Shown here: positions 1 through 9,622 of the stretch, one piece after another | Layout of the letters: each line of letters begins with the position of its first letter | How positions within the stretch are numbered: position 1 is the stretch's first letter | Source of the DNA: Gambelia wislizenii | Taxonomy: Eukaryota; Chordata; Lepidosauria; Squamata; Crotaphytidae | Direction of reading: 5' to 3' | DNA: 64,000 bases | NCBI GenBank assembly: GCA_030847615.1 | Contig: JAUMIR010000001.1 | Location: forward strand, 378,182,687-378,246,686 | The notes under the pieces: generated by a model | What the model was told of the DNA's origin: nothing | Seen by the model: only the letters and a program-made list of their open reading frames with translations | The model's database searches: none | Translations under genes and position numbers: made by a program

Positions 1-1185
1 TTGCACATCTCTCGCCCCCCCCCAGCCAGCGAACGGGGTGCTCCAGTGGCCACCCCCCTACCTTTGCCTGTGTGAACTACAAAGCAGAAAACTTACCAGA
101 TCAACCAGTTTCGCACTAAATCATGTAAACTACGCAGCACTGGTGTAAAAATGCGCTAATATGCAAACTATCGCAATAAAAACTGCCATGTAACTGAGCC
201 CTTCAAGTTATTTCCAACTTTTAGTGACTTAAGGGCCCATCTGTACCAGGCAGGGTGGTAGTGGTGATGGGGTACCTCATATTAATGGCATTTTGCAGCA
301 GCAGTGACATATCTTAACAATGTTTTTGGCCCCAGAAGCCCCCAGAAGCTTTGCATGCCAGATGGCAGGCGCAAGTGATTTACTCACATTAGTTCTTCGC
401 CACCGCTGAACTTAAAAAAAATAATCTAAGGTACACTGGAGCGATAAAACGTTTTTTTTTTAAATTAGAAGGCTAGCAAAACAAAAATAATCCACACTGT
501 TTACTGTCTTAGTGATTGCTCGCTAAGGCAAAAACCCAACATGGTGCCAGCGGGAACTTGCCCTGTTAGCGAACCCCACCTCCCGTGCTCACGTGGCCAA
601 TCAGCTTTGTGCTTCCTCTTGTATGGGGAAGTGATTCAAAGTGAATTGCTTGTCCTAATGAGCAGGACCCCCTTCACTGTTTTTAAAAAAAACTAAGGGA
701 AAAGCCGCAAAGGCTTTTCCTGCATTGATTTTACTGTTTGGGGCCCCTCTCCTTACCAATACTGTGGATTGGTGAAGGACCCCATTTAGACAGGTAGTTC
801 CTGACAAATTCCATGGGGTTCATTTTACTGTTTAGATAACCCTTTAGGCAAATCCATCATAGGGTTTTCTTGGCAAGATTTATTCAGGAGCCATACCCAT
901 GCTGGCTCTCTATTAAACCTTCTCATTAGCCATGGTGGCTGGGGTTTTTTGGAAGCTGAGGTCCAAAACATTGGGAAGACCAAATTTTTCCCACCTCGGG
1001 TATTCAGTTTTAAAATTAATTCCAGTTGTTTCTTGTAATCTTATTTAATAATATAAGTGAAGGAATTCATATTCTTCTTCAAAGGTTGACTTGAAGGGTT
1101 TTTTTTTTCAGCTTAACTATTTGACAAGGAAAATTCTGAGAAATATCTGTGGCATACTTCTGAAGCTCTAGTATCATATATTTTG
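1..1185. other. Non-coding start of window with a diverged MITE-like block
   Basis: No supported gene. From about 400 to 835 the sequence resembles, with heavy divergence, the non-autonomous DNA element at 19386-20045 in the same orientation. Shared blocks are CAACATGG, a CCACCTCCxGTGC stretch, CCAATCAGCTTT-like sequence and a short self-complementary AAAGCC...GGCTTT block beside an A-run. The rest (1-400, 835-1185) is AT-rich and unrecognised. Confidence 0.35.
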
Positions 1186-1189
1186 GTGT

Positions 1190-1765
1190 GGAAGAGACTG
1201 TAAAATAAATGTAAAATAAAAACACTGTAATCCCATGAATGAAGATAGTGGGAACATTGTGGCATTATAACACTTACCACATGTAGCTGTAATCATGTAA
1301 AAGAAATGCCATGGAATTACGGCATGATGACCACTAGCACTTTAAGAACAGGAGTTTATTTCTGTGACTTAGCATGGGTGAGATTTCAGTTGTTCTCGCG
1401 AGAAGAAACATGCTTAAAACTAAAAAAAACCCCTAAATTAACAAAGTTAATGAATACATAAGCACAGACAAGCACTCAAACAAACCTAAAAACATGCAAA
1501 CTTGAAGCCCTATGCTTCATTTTCATGTTCTCACCTGGAAGTTTGCTTGCTGAGGACCGCCCATTCACACTGTAATTTCGTGATTACAACATAATGTGTT
1601 TTCGCACATCCTCAATACCACTAAAAAAGCAATATTGGCAATCTATTGATGGCTTGTCCCAGCACCGGGTAGCTACGAGATGAGACATCCTGCAGTGGCC
1701 ATGGCCATTTGCACTACCATCACATCGTAATCCCATGATTTTGCCATTTCTGATAAAGTCCTTAA
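1190..1765 (-). mobile_element. Non-autonomous DNA transposon, TTATCAGA-type ends (copy 1)
   Basis: About 570 bp that matches, as reverse complement and along nearly its whole length, the element at 40388-41000. The right end reads (reverse strand) CTTTATCAGAAATGGCAAAA and then ATGGGATTACG. The left end carries the matching TGTAATCCCATGAATGAAG block. There is no coding capacity. The superfamily cannot be assigned by eye; no clear target duplication is seen. Confidence 0.6.
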
Positions 1766-1773
1766 GATATTTA

Positions 1774-2325
1774 GGAGATTATCAGACAGGAATACATAAA
1801 GCATTCCTGTCCCACAATCTCCAATCTTATCCCTGTCCCGGCACAATAACCCTCCCCATCAGACTTACCTTCTCTTCCATCCAAAGGCAGCCCAGGCATG
1901 AATGGAGTTCTTCCTGGATCGAAATCCTGCCCATTCTCGTGAGCACGGGAAATGCAAAAAGAAAAAGAAAAATACACACACAAAAAGTTCAGAAAAGCAC
2001 ATACACACACTAAAAAAAATAACAACACAGGTAGGGTACAAAAAAGAGGGTAGCCTATCTGGTTCTCACAATCCCACCTGGAAGTGTTCTGGCAGGATCT
2101 CCCATTGACGCTGGAATTATGAGTAAAAAACGGTGCGACGTTTCAAATGCCGGAAATGCCAGCACCAAAATGGGGTGGCTGATCCATTTACAGCTTTGGC
2201 CTGTCAATAAAAAGAAATGCCAGAATAATGACAGCAGAATGCAAAAGGACGACATGTGATTGGCATCCTTTTGCATTTTGCTGTTGTTATTCTGGCACCG
2301 CATTAGCCACGTCTGATAATCTCCT
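1774..2325. mobile_element. MITE with GGAGATTATCAGAC terminal inverted repeats
   Basis: Begins GGAGATTATCAGAC at 1774 and ends with the exact reverse complement GTCTGATAATCTCC at 2311-2324. The roughly 550-bp interior has no convincing protein, although several short frames are open. It also holds a local near-palindrome (CCAGAATAAtGACAGCAGAATGC... / GCATTTTGCTGTTGTTATTCTGG) at about 2220-2297. It shares its terminal motif with 22320-22632 and, more loosely, with 1190-1765. Confidence 0.6.
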
Positions 2326-2751
2326 TTATCAGGGGCTTCTTACTCCTACCAGAGGCAGCAGCAGCAGCACTTGCTCCCACTATTTCATGGAAGTTGGGTT
2401 TGTCCACACTAGGAAGCATCCTTCTTTCCTCCTGTGGATTTGGAACTCTGGAACTTGTAGTTCTTGATAAAGTAGACCATGGCAAATAGGGGGAAAAATT
2501 ATTCTGTCTTTGTCTCACATAGTGTGGATTTAACTGCTCTAGTACATCTCTCTATTCAGAGAAAGACCTTAGTGTGGGGACTGTAGGCCAAGAGGCCCTA
2601 CAGTTCAGAATGCATCTTGAGATTGCTTTTGTTTAGCTTCCAAATCTCACAAGGTATGGAAAATCAATATAGACGTAAGGAGATAAATTTCAATAAGATC
2701 CTCAGGCATCATTTACCATTTTTCCCTCAGAGAAATGGGGATGGTACTCTG

Positions 2752-2819
2752 GCCAGCATGGTGCAGTGGTTTAAGAGGATTCCAGGAGACCAGGATTCGA
2801 ATCCCAACTTAGCCATGTA
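2752..2819 (+). mobile_element. tRNA-derived SINE, 5' half (interrupted by mariner)
   Basis: Contains a pol III A-box-like stretch (GGTGCAGTGGTTTAAG) and B-box (GATTCGAATCC), then AGCCATG, where the SINE stops at the TA target of the mariner at 2820. The second half resumes at 3985 at the exactly expected point of the SINE consensus (AAACCTACTAGGTGACCTTG). Confidence 0.75.
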
Positions 2820-3016
2820 TGAGGTCTGTCTATTAAATAATGAGACTGATGACAATAACCCATCTTTATTTATATGTATTACAATTCTAATGCTTGTCCC
2901 CTTCAATATACTCCCTGTTCATACTCATACACCAATGCAGTCTTGTTTTCCATTGGTCAAAGGCGTAGACAGATCAGTATCTGTCAGCTGTGTCAACACA
3001 TCTTCTGTTTTCTTCT

Positions 3017-3573
3017 TTACACATCAGTTGACTCAAAATATGTTCCTTTAAGCACGAATTTCACTTTAGAGAAAAGGAAAAAGTCACATGGTGCCAAATC
3101 TGGCAAATGTGAAGGATGTTCAAGTGTAGTAATGCATTTATCAGCCAAAACCTGCTTCACAGAAAGTGCTGTGTGAGCAGGCATGATGAAGAATGAAACC
3201 ATTTCCCCACAGCTCTGGCCCTTCCCCCCACCCCTGAATCTTTCTCTCAGCTTTGTCAGAACCGCCTTATAACAATGCTGGTTCACTGTTCTGCCTTCTG
3301 GAACCCATTCTGCCAAAATTATGACGTTGATGTAACCCTCCCCCCTGACACACAATGTGAATGTGGACTTGCTTTGATGTGCTTTTTTCATTTTTGGTGA
3401 TGGTGTTTTCCAGTGCATTGACTGTCGTTTTGTCTCAGGATCATACTGGAAGATCCAAGTTCCATCAGAAGTGATGATTTTTTGAAAAAGGGCTGGGTCT
3501 GCCTCGAGTTGTTGCAGAATGTCACGTTGTTCAACTTTTAGCATTTTTCCAACACACAACAGACAACACAGCT
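3017..3573 (-). pseudogene. Mariner transposase, C-terminal part, inactivated
   Basis: Reading the minus strand gives the mariner catalytic core. In order it shows QLEADPALF, a degraded GDETW region (SDGTWIFQYDPETKRQS), an AEWVPEGRTVN block, a PAHTALSVKQ block and HLPDLAPCDFFLF with the family's PDLAPCDFF signature. The first catalytic Asp region has become SDG and the HHDNAPAHT stretch has lost its Asp (FFIMPAHTAL), so the DDD triad is broken. The helix-turn-helix N-terminus is absent and a PLE fragment interrupts the upstream side at 3574. A dead copy; mobilisation in trans would need another source of transposase. Confidence 0.85.
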
Positions 3574-3660
3574 GTGAAGTCGAAGGCCTCCATGGCTGGC
3601 ATCCATAGATTTTCCTTGGTATTTTTCTGGGCTGTGAGGCCGTGTTCTGGAATAGTTTCT

Positions 3661-3703
3661 TTCTGATGTTTCGCCTGCATCTGTGGCTGACATCATCAGA
3701 GAA
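3661..3703 (-). ncRNA. Hammerhead-ribozyme-like core (PLE family 1), minus-strand copy
   Basis: On the minus strand, TTCT is followed by CTGATGA, then a stem-loop region GTCAGC...GCAGGC, then GAAAC, ATC and AGAA. TTCT/AGAA can form stem I. This is the architecture of small PLE-associated hammerhead variants lacking a proper stem III. Here the ACGT of related copies is ACAT, so dimer pairing is weakened. Activity is inference. Confidence 0.45.
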
Positions 3704-3707
3704 TGCC

Positions 3708-3750
3708 ATCTCTGAGGATGCCAACCACAGATGCAGGCGAAACGTCAGAA
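3708..3750 (+). ncRNA. Hammerhead-ribozyme-like core (PLE family 1), plus-strand copy
   Basis: CTGAGGA at 3712-3718 fits CUGANGA. A stem II region (GCC...GGC, with internal mismatches) follows, then GAAACGTC at 3739-3746 and AGAA. The ACGT next to GAA is self-complementary, which would let two RNAs form stem III between them. Published small PLE hammerheads cleave as dimers; whether this copy does is untested. Confidence 0.5.
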
Positions 3751-3984
3751 AGAAACTATTCCAGAACACAGCCTCACCGCCCAGAAAAAAATCCAAGGAG
3801 AATCTATAGACAACACAGCTGCTTTAAATTATGACTGACAATTAACGAATGGCTGAGAGTGTTGATGTTTGTCATGCAGGTTCAGACATGTTTAAGGTCA
3901 ACCCTCAAGTGTTCAAAATCAGTTCTCCTTGATTTGTCTGAAAGGTAGAAACACAGTCTCATTATATAATAGAGAGACCTTGTA

Positions 3985-4140
3985 AACCTACTAGGTGACC
4001 TTGGGCAGATCACACTCTCTCAGCTTCAAAGGAGGTCATGGCAAACTCCCTCTAACCCAAATCTTGCCAAGAAAGTCCTGATATAGCTTCACATTAGGGT
4101 CACCATAAGTCAACAACAACTTGAAGAACAGACAACATGA
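3985..4140 (+). mobile_element. tRNA-derived SINE, 3' half (interrupted by mariner)
   Basis: Continues the SINE begun at 2752: GGTGACCTTGGGCAGATCAC, CTCTCTCAGC, TCTTGCCAAGAAA, then the BovB-like tail with AGGGTCACCATAAGTC and CAACAACTTGAAG. The tail similarity suggests mobilisation by BovB-type reverse transcriptase, as known for squamate tRNA SINEs. Confidence 0.75.
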
Positions 4141-5017
4141 ACAGCTTGGACAAACAAACCCCTTTGGAAATCTGGATCCCAGTAAAGTGTATCCCCTCTC
4201 CATATGATGTATAGTGTACTATATTAGAGGACAGTCATAAGAATCAAACATTACTCTCAGCACAGCTCACAATCTGCAACAGAACAGCAGTCAACCACAG
4301 TGTAGGAGTGTTGTAAGGTTTTGTCTGAATACTGTACATCATATTTGATACATATCATTAGATTTAATTGCAAGACCTTAGAAATCACTCTCAGCCTCTG
4401 CTTGACCCCCAACTTAATGTATTAATACTGGACTGCAAGCATAGCCTTCTCCAATCTACAACATGAGGATAATGGGCTACACCAGTGGCACTGAAATTTT
4501 CATAGCCAAAGCTATGCTTTAAAATATTTTAAAAATCGAAAGAACTAAAACACTTCACCCCAAATAAGATTTAAACAGGCACTATTTTCTGTTGTATATG
4601 GAATGGGAAAGGGTACCATCTTGTTTTTCACGTTGCAAAATGTTTTTGGGGCAATTGTCTTCTTTCACAAGAGATGCACTGACTGAAGAATTGTTATGCC
4701 AAGAAGGAAGGAAGGAAGTGCCAGTGAAGCTAAAGAAGCTGGTGCTCCTGTGATATCTTCACTGCTCCCAGTTCTTGCAATATTGAGTCCTCATCTTTTA
4801 CCTCTCTTCTTCCTGCCTGTTTCCCCTCACCAGCTAAGGAAAAACAACAACAATCACTTCAGCCAGCCTGTCATAGCCAAGTTGAAATGGGATGGGGTGC
4901 AGGGGTATAGCTACACAGGGTGATTAAAGGGGGGCATTGCTCCCAAATAAGAATTCCAGCCCCTACAAATGAAGTTTTCCTTCAGTCCCCAAATATTTAG
5001 CATTGCAGTTAGAATTA
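4141..5017. other. Intergenic, nothing recognised
   Basis: AT-rich unique-looking sequence. An open frame at 4696-4923 has no recognisable domain and is not supported. Confidence 0.5.
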
Positions 5018-5246
5018 CAGTTGTCCCTTCATATTCGCTGGGGTTTGGTTCCAGGACCCCTCGTGGATACCAAAATCCATGAATACTCAAGTCCCATTAA
5101 ATGCAATGGCATAGCAAAATGGTGTCCCTTATGTAAGATGGCAAAATCAAGGTTTGCTTTTTAGATTATTATTTTTAAAGAATATTTTCAAGCTGTGAAT
5201 AATTAAATCCATGGATACCAAATCCGTGGATATGGAGGGACAACTG
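5018..5246 (+). mobile_element. Pogo/Tigger-like MITE, family P1
   Basis: Terminal inverted repeats CAGTTGTCCCTTCATATTC and GATATGGAGGGACAACTG, flanked by TA at 5016-5017 and 5247-5248. TIRs beginning CAGT with a TA duplication are typical of pogo/Tigger-like elements. The same family occurs at 12835-13065 and, in reverse, at 37342-37560. Confidence 0.75.
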
Positions 5247-5456
5247 TACAGTTTAGGGATCTAAGAAATGGGGCAGGGAAAGTGACCAAGGGAATGTGAA
5301 CATACTAAACAAAGAGTTCTAGTACTAAATGATTTTTAGTGTCTCACTCTCTACAGTGCTAGAGATTTGGGAATGAAGGAAATAAATATGGGGCAATATT
5401 GGAAGAGGCAATGCCTTCATTTTGCTGCCCTCCCAAGTGTAGTATGGGGTGAAAAG

Positions 5457-5458
5457 TA

Positions 5459-5509
<51 letters not shown>
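5457..5509. repeat. (TAA)n microsatellite
   Basis: About 17 uninterrupted AAT/TAA units. It accounts for open frames of poly-Asn and poly-Leu on the two strands, which are not genes. Confidence 0.97.
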
Positions 5510-5704
5510 TCACAGCCTTGTGTACAGCCGCAGCAGTAACAATGAAAACCATCCTGATTTTTAATGGACAGTTTTTGAAACTGGGTGGAATCCCAGACAG
5601 AATTTATAGCAGAGGACTGTTCAGTATAATATTTCTCTTATCCCTAGGGAAACAGCAAGAAGGATTGTAGAAACCTTATTTTTCTTATGAAGCTCCTTAC
5701 TTCA

Positions 5705-5845
5705 AGGACAGGGAACTCTGTGGCCCTCTACATGTTGGTGGACTAAAACTCCAATCTGTCATAGCCCAGAGATTCAATGGTGAGGGATGATGGGAGCTGC
5801 AATCCAACAGTACTTGGTGAGCTACATGTTCCCCATCCCTGCCTT
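5705..5845. mobile_element. Short palindromic MITE (GGCCCTCCAGATGTTG-type)
   Basis: About 140 bp whose ends are imperfect inverted repeats (ACAGGGAACTCTGTGGCCCT... and ...GTACATGTTCCCCATCCCTG region). The middle contains AAAACTCCAAT...TGGGAGCTGCAAT. The same family, in the other orientation, is at 41842-41981. Confidence 0.5.
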
Positions 5846-5894
5846 GGATAAACCAGCCCCAAGCCAAACAGAACTCTAGACAACAAAGCCAACA

Positions 5895-6175
5895 TTCCCA
5901 TAAACAATCTGAAAAGTTATGAAGCTGGAAGAATGATTCTATGATTCTAAGTCTGGCACAGTGTGATCCATCCTGCACATAGTATCCAGATGCAGCATTC
6001 TGAACCAACTGAAGTTTCCAAACTGTCTCCAGGGATATGCTGAAACAGACATTACAGAAAGCAAACCTTGAGGAATTGAGGACTTGAAAGATCATGATCA
6101 GACGCATCTTTTCCAGAAAAGAACACACATAAAGCTGGGAAAAGATATTTCTGGCCTCCACAGGTCCATGGGATG
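5895..6175. repeat. Degenerate dispersed repeat, class unresolved
   Basis: The stretch with GCAGCATTCTGAACCAACTG and CAAACTGTCTCCAGGG resembles a common old interspersed repeat in reptile genomes. Related pieces appear near 13440-13680 and 61195-61260. Assigned from general recognition only; no coding function. Confidence 0.4.
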
Positions 6176-6305
6176 GATTAGGATCTAATCACAATAAATA
6201 GATAAATGGAATCGCGATCATTGCAATCACTTGGGGTTAGTTATGGCTGCAGATATAATTAGGATTGGAAAACAGTTTATAGGAAATGGCTAGCTGTATT
6301 TTCAT

Positions 6306-6527
6306 AACAAGAGTGTAGCGGTGTAGTGGTTTGAGTGTTGGATTAAAACTGGGAGATCAGGGCTGAAATCCCCAATCAGCCATGAAAAAAACTCAGAGTG
6401 ATCTTGAGCAAGTCCCACTCTCTCAGCCTCAAGCAATGGCAAACTTTTTCTGAATAAATCTTGCCAAGAAAATAAGGTTACCATAAACTGGGATTGACTT
6501 GAAGGCACATAGCAACAACAAGAACAT
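6306..6527 (+). mobile_element. tRNA-derived SINE with BovB-like tail
   Basis: A-box region (GGTGTAGTGGTTTGAG), degraded B-box (GGCTGAAATCCCC), AGCCATG, CTCTCTCAGCC, TCTTGCCAAGAAAA, then a tail with TTACCATAAACTGGGATTGA, CTTGAAGGCAC and CAACAACAAG. Full length and moderately diverged. Confidence 0.85.
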
Positions 6528-6539
6528 TTCATAACACAG

Positions 6540-7344
6540 CCTCAGTTTCACTCACAGTTATTTTGTTAAGGGGAATGTGATACAATAATTTTTATATATG
6601 GATTTAAAGTTTTAAAATATTGCAGTCAGTACACTTTCTTTGTCTCCCTTGTCACACGTGTAAATGCTTTTTGGTATGATGAGCATGAGACTGTTGCCTG
6701 CATTCTTGTTAAAAGAAAATAAATTTGGACAATTTTAATAACTAGCAAAGAACTTGGGAAAACACTAGTGTTTTGGGGTAAGGAAAATATGAAGGCTGGA
6801 TTGAATGTTTAAATGGCTATAATGCTATTAAGTGTGATGCCAATTTACACCAGCCCTGTGACTTCAAAAATCAAGAACCAAGCTTTCATCATTTGCCAGA
6901 GGTGCTGATGCCAAGACCCTGCTTTCAAAGGCTGAGCTCTCTGCTTTTTATCATTTGGAGAAAGCCATGCAATGACTCATTTAATGAGCTCCCAGCTTCT
7001 TGATATTCAGGTGCCAGTTCATCAATCTGCAGATATCCATACTTTTGCAGACCTACCATGTATTACAGTTATTGAGATGTCACACGTGCTGCCAAAATGA
7101 TTTGGGATGTCATCGAAATATATCATCATAACTTGTTAACATATCATAGAATAACTTTTGCACTATTCACATATTTCTGACATGGGGCAGGCAGTCCCTG
7201 ATTTCCACATTGCCCCACATCCTTTTCTGCAGTCCCTCCCAGGAGTCTTCAAGGGTCATCTATGACTACCCCCACCATTATTGCCACTGCCATTTTTGCT
7301 TTTATGTTGGTGACATGCGTGTGGGAAAAGTGCCACTTTCATTT
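6540..7344. other. Unique AT-rich sequence, candidate conserved noncoding
   Basis: No repeat or gene recognised. The part from about 6870 to 7060 is balanced in composition and free of repeats, unlike its neighbours. Constraint is only a guess without alignment to other amniotes. Confidence 0.25.
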
Positions 7345-7994
7345 TAAAGGGGTTGTCTATACGGTGAAAATACTCCTCATAGAATTCAAGGAGAATATGA
7401 TTTGTCTAAATGAGATGCAGCATCAATCTGCTGTAATCGGAAGGAGGGGGGATGCTAAATACTTCACGGGAAAAGCCATTGTGGCTTTTCCTGTATTAAA
7501 AAAAAAAAAAAACTCCGAAGGATATGCACATTCCTTTCATTGGAACCACTGATTTGCTTTGATGTGCATTCCCCATAAGAATGGAAGTAGAAAGCTGGTC
7601 AGATGTGTGCAGGGGGCAGAGCTTGCTGACAAGGCAAGTGCCCCAGACCACCATGTTGGATTTTTGCCAAAGCGATCATGGGCTGAGTTGACAAAACAGC
7701 CTCCCCCCATCTTTTTTCTGTTTATTTAAGCAGAATATTGCACTTCTGCACCTTGGATATGTATATTTTTTTAAAAAATACTGTTTGGCAGAGGCAGCCT
7801 GTGAGAATAAAAAGACGTGTAATTCACTTGTTCCCACCATCTTGATTCTCAGGCATGCCCATTTGAACAACCAATGTGGATAGCTGTGCACTCCTGAGAT
7901 CTTGCAAAAATTTGCAACAATGTGGAGACAAATGAAAACTGCTGTGAATTGGCATTAGTACACATCAATCCACATTTTATAGCCTCATATATAC
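7345..7994 (-). mobile_element. Non-autonomous DNA element, GGGCTTGTCTATA-type ends (copy 1)
   Basis: About 650 bp matching, in reverse complement, the element at 19386-20045. It starts GGGGTTGTCTATACGG and ends TATATACAAGCCC. The interior holds AATTCAAGGAGAATATG, a foldback AAAGCCATTGTGGCTTTT next to an A-run, and CTCAGGCATGCCCATTTGAACAACC. Ends of this kind suggest the hAT superfamily, but no 8-bp duplication is clear. Confidence 0.6.
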
Positions 7995-8542
7995 AAGCCC
8001 AAAGTGTCATCCTCCTCCCTTTCAATAAAACAACTACTCCCTGCCTGCCTTAGAGAGCATCCAGCTCTGGCATTGCACTTTCAGGACTAGTGTCTGTGAG
8101 CTCCAGCAGCAGTGGTGGTGTTGTGACTCCCATGTGATAATAGGTTCATCAGCGCCTTTAAAGTTTGGACTAGATCCTCCAGTGGATTCACTGCCCCACT
8201 GAAGTGGGAGCCACCAGCTGACACAGGCCAGCAGGAGGTGGCAATTCCATATTGTTTTTGCTGTCCCCATGCACCCTAAAAGTCTTAAAACTTTTAGGGA
8301 TGGGAAACTAGTCTCTGAAGCAGGTTTCTGATGCTGGAGAGGGCTGTACAGGCTTTTGGTGTGGAGGGGAATGAGGCAAAATTCCAGCACTACCGTGAAC
8401 ATCTTGTAGGCCCTTTTTTCTGAGTAAATTTGTGCTTCTGGGGGTATGAGTACACTTGCAAACAAGGCATGCAAAGAGTGTGTGCCTTGATTAAATGGGG
8501 GAAAAAAGTACATAAAAAGGCTCCCCCCTTTTCAAAATGAAA
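7995..8542. other. Non-coding, nothing firmly recognised
   Basis: A 159-codon open frame on the minus strand (8034-8513) shows no domain, low-complexity signal or homology I recognise. The foldback AAAAGTCTTAAAACTTTTAGG sits at about 8279. Confidence 0.35.
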
Positions 8543-8876
8543 GGGCATCAATAGGAGTATAATGACTAGATCAAGTGAAGTAATAGTGCCACTGTATTCT
8601 TCTTTGATCAGACCTCACCTGGAATACTGTGTCCAATTCTGGGCACCACCATTCAGGAAAGATATTGAGAAGCTGGAACGTGTCTAGAGGAGGGTGACCA
8701 GGATGGTGGGTGGTCTGGAAGCCATGCCCTATGAGGAGTCGCTTAGGGAGCTGAGTATGTTTAGTCTGGAGAAGAGAAGGTTGAGAGGGGACATGATAGC
8801 AATGTTCAAATACTTGAAAGGCTATCATATTGAAGAGGGAGCAAGCTTGTTTTCTGCTGCTTCAGAAGACTCCAGA
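8543..8876 (+). mobile_element. CR1 LINE fragment, both ends truncated
   Basis: Matches the CR1 copies at 15795-17345: GCATCAATAG, TCAGACCTCACCTGGAATAC, then residues equivalent to LERVxRRVTRMVxGLEAMPYEE and LEKRRLRGDM. It includes stop codons (TCTAGAGG in place of TCCAGAGG) and lacks both the RT catalytic part and the 3' tail. Confidence 0.85.
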
Positions 8877-9420
8877 GGTGAAAAAAAATATGAATAAAAA
8901 AAGGATTATAATGCAGAATACCATTTTAAAAAGTATATATATATCGCAAAAGCATAACATTAAATAAATGTAATTTTGGAAGTAAGAAGTTGACCCTGTT
9001 GAACTGTTTCCCCACACCTCATCTAGAGTAATTCACTGTGACATTATGGAGTGATCAGATTCAAAAGAATGGTAACAATGACAGAGGAGTTTTGTGTTTC
9101 ATATAAATGCCTTAGCATTAAGTTTAAATGCACTATCATGCACTCTGGATAAATTATTAAAATATTTAATGCTGCCAAAGTTTAATAGTATTAAAATCAT
9201 TTGTCTCAGATGAATCCCACTGAAAGCTTCCACTGTGGTCCTCGGCATCTCTACTCATAGGTGCTCCCTATTGTCTTTAAAGGCTCTTGCACCCAAATGT
9301 GTGCATAGGACTGCAGCTTAGAAGTAGAAATGGGGTAAGAAATACAGTGTGGGAGATCCCACATATGCCATTCATGACTACATGGAAACAACTGTATACA
9401 TTTTTAATCTGACTTTTAGT
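8877..9420. other. Unique AT-rich sequence, candidate conserved noncoding
   Basis: No gene. The segment around 9030-9230 is homeobox-site-like (AATTATTAAAATATTTAATG) and repeat-free. It is flagged only as a candidate for cross-species comparison. Confidence 0.22.
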
Positions 9421-9422
9421 CA

Positions 9423-9622
9423 TAGTTGTTGTTGCTGTTGTTATGCACCTTCAAGTCAATTCTGACTTATAGCAATCCAATCACAGGTTTTTCATTGTCT
9501 TCCTCTAAGGCAGAAATAGTATGACTTGCCCAAAGTCTCCCAATGGGTTTCCATGGCTGATTTGAACTCTGGTATCCCAGAGCTCTAAATCAATACACAA
9601 CCCACAACACTGCATTGGCTCC
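9423..9622 (-). mobile_element. tRNA-derived SINE, minus strand
   Basis: Reverse complement of the SINE family: begins (plus strand) GTTGTTGTTGCTGTTGTTAT, GCACCTTCAAGTCAATTCTG, ACTTATAGCAA, then the reversed body to TTTCCATGGCTGATTTGAAC and ends in the reversed A-box region with CATTGGCT. Diverged in the head. Confidence 0.75.

Larger units (their letters stand above)
3562..3820. mobile_element. PLE family-1 terminal fragment (inverted pair) with 12-bp target duplication
   Basis: A 235-bp insertion (3574-3808) flanked by GACAACACAGCT at 3562-3573 and again at 3809-3820. The second mariner copy at about 14235 shows the unoccupied sequence (GACAAAACAGCTGCTTTA), confirming the boundaries. The insert is nearly palindromic: the sequence from about 3628 to 3700 returns in reverse complement from about 3712 to 3790. 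It matches the arms of the PLE at 11278-12655. Confidence 0.85.
2820..3982 (-). mobile_element. Mariner-like (Tc1/mariner) element, internally deleted, with nested insertion
   Basis: Terminal inverted repeats are visible: left TGAGGTCTGTCTATTAAATA and, on the reverse strand of the right end, CAAGGTCTCTCTATTATATA, both continuing to AATGAGACTG. TA dinucleotides flank it (2818-2819 and 3983-3984), the expected mariner target duplication. Without the foreign 235 bp at 3574-3808 the element is about 0.9 kb, shorter than the usual 1.3 kb, because the DNA-binding N-terminal part of the transposase is missing. It is inserted into a SINE. Confidence 0.9.

Noticed and set aside
5325..5670. Poly-Leu / poly-Asn frames
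   Set aside because: Direct translation of a (TAA)n microsatellite.
5697..6161. 154-codon minus frame
   Set aside because: Overlaps a palindromic MITE and an old dispersed repeat.
8034..8513. 159-codon minus frame
   Set aside because: No recognised domain, no splice or promoter context; length is within what chance gives in 64 kb.
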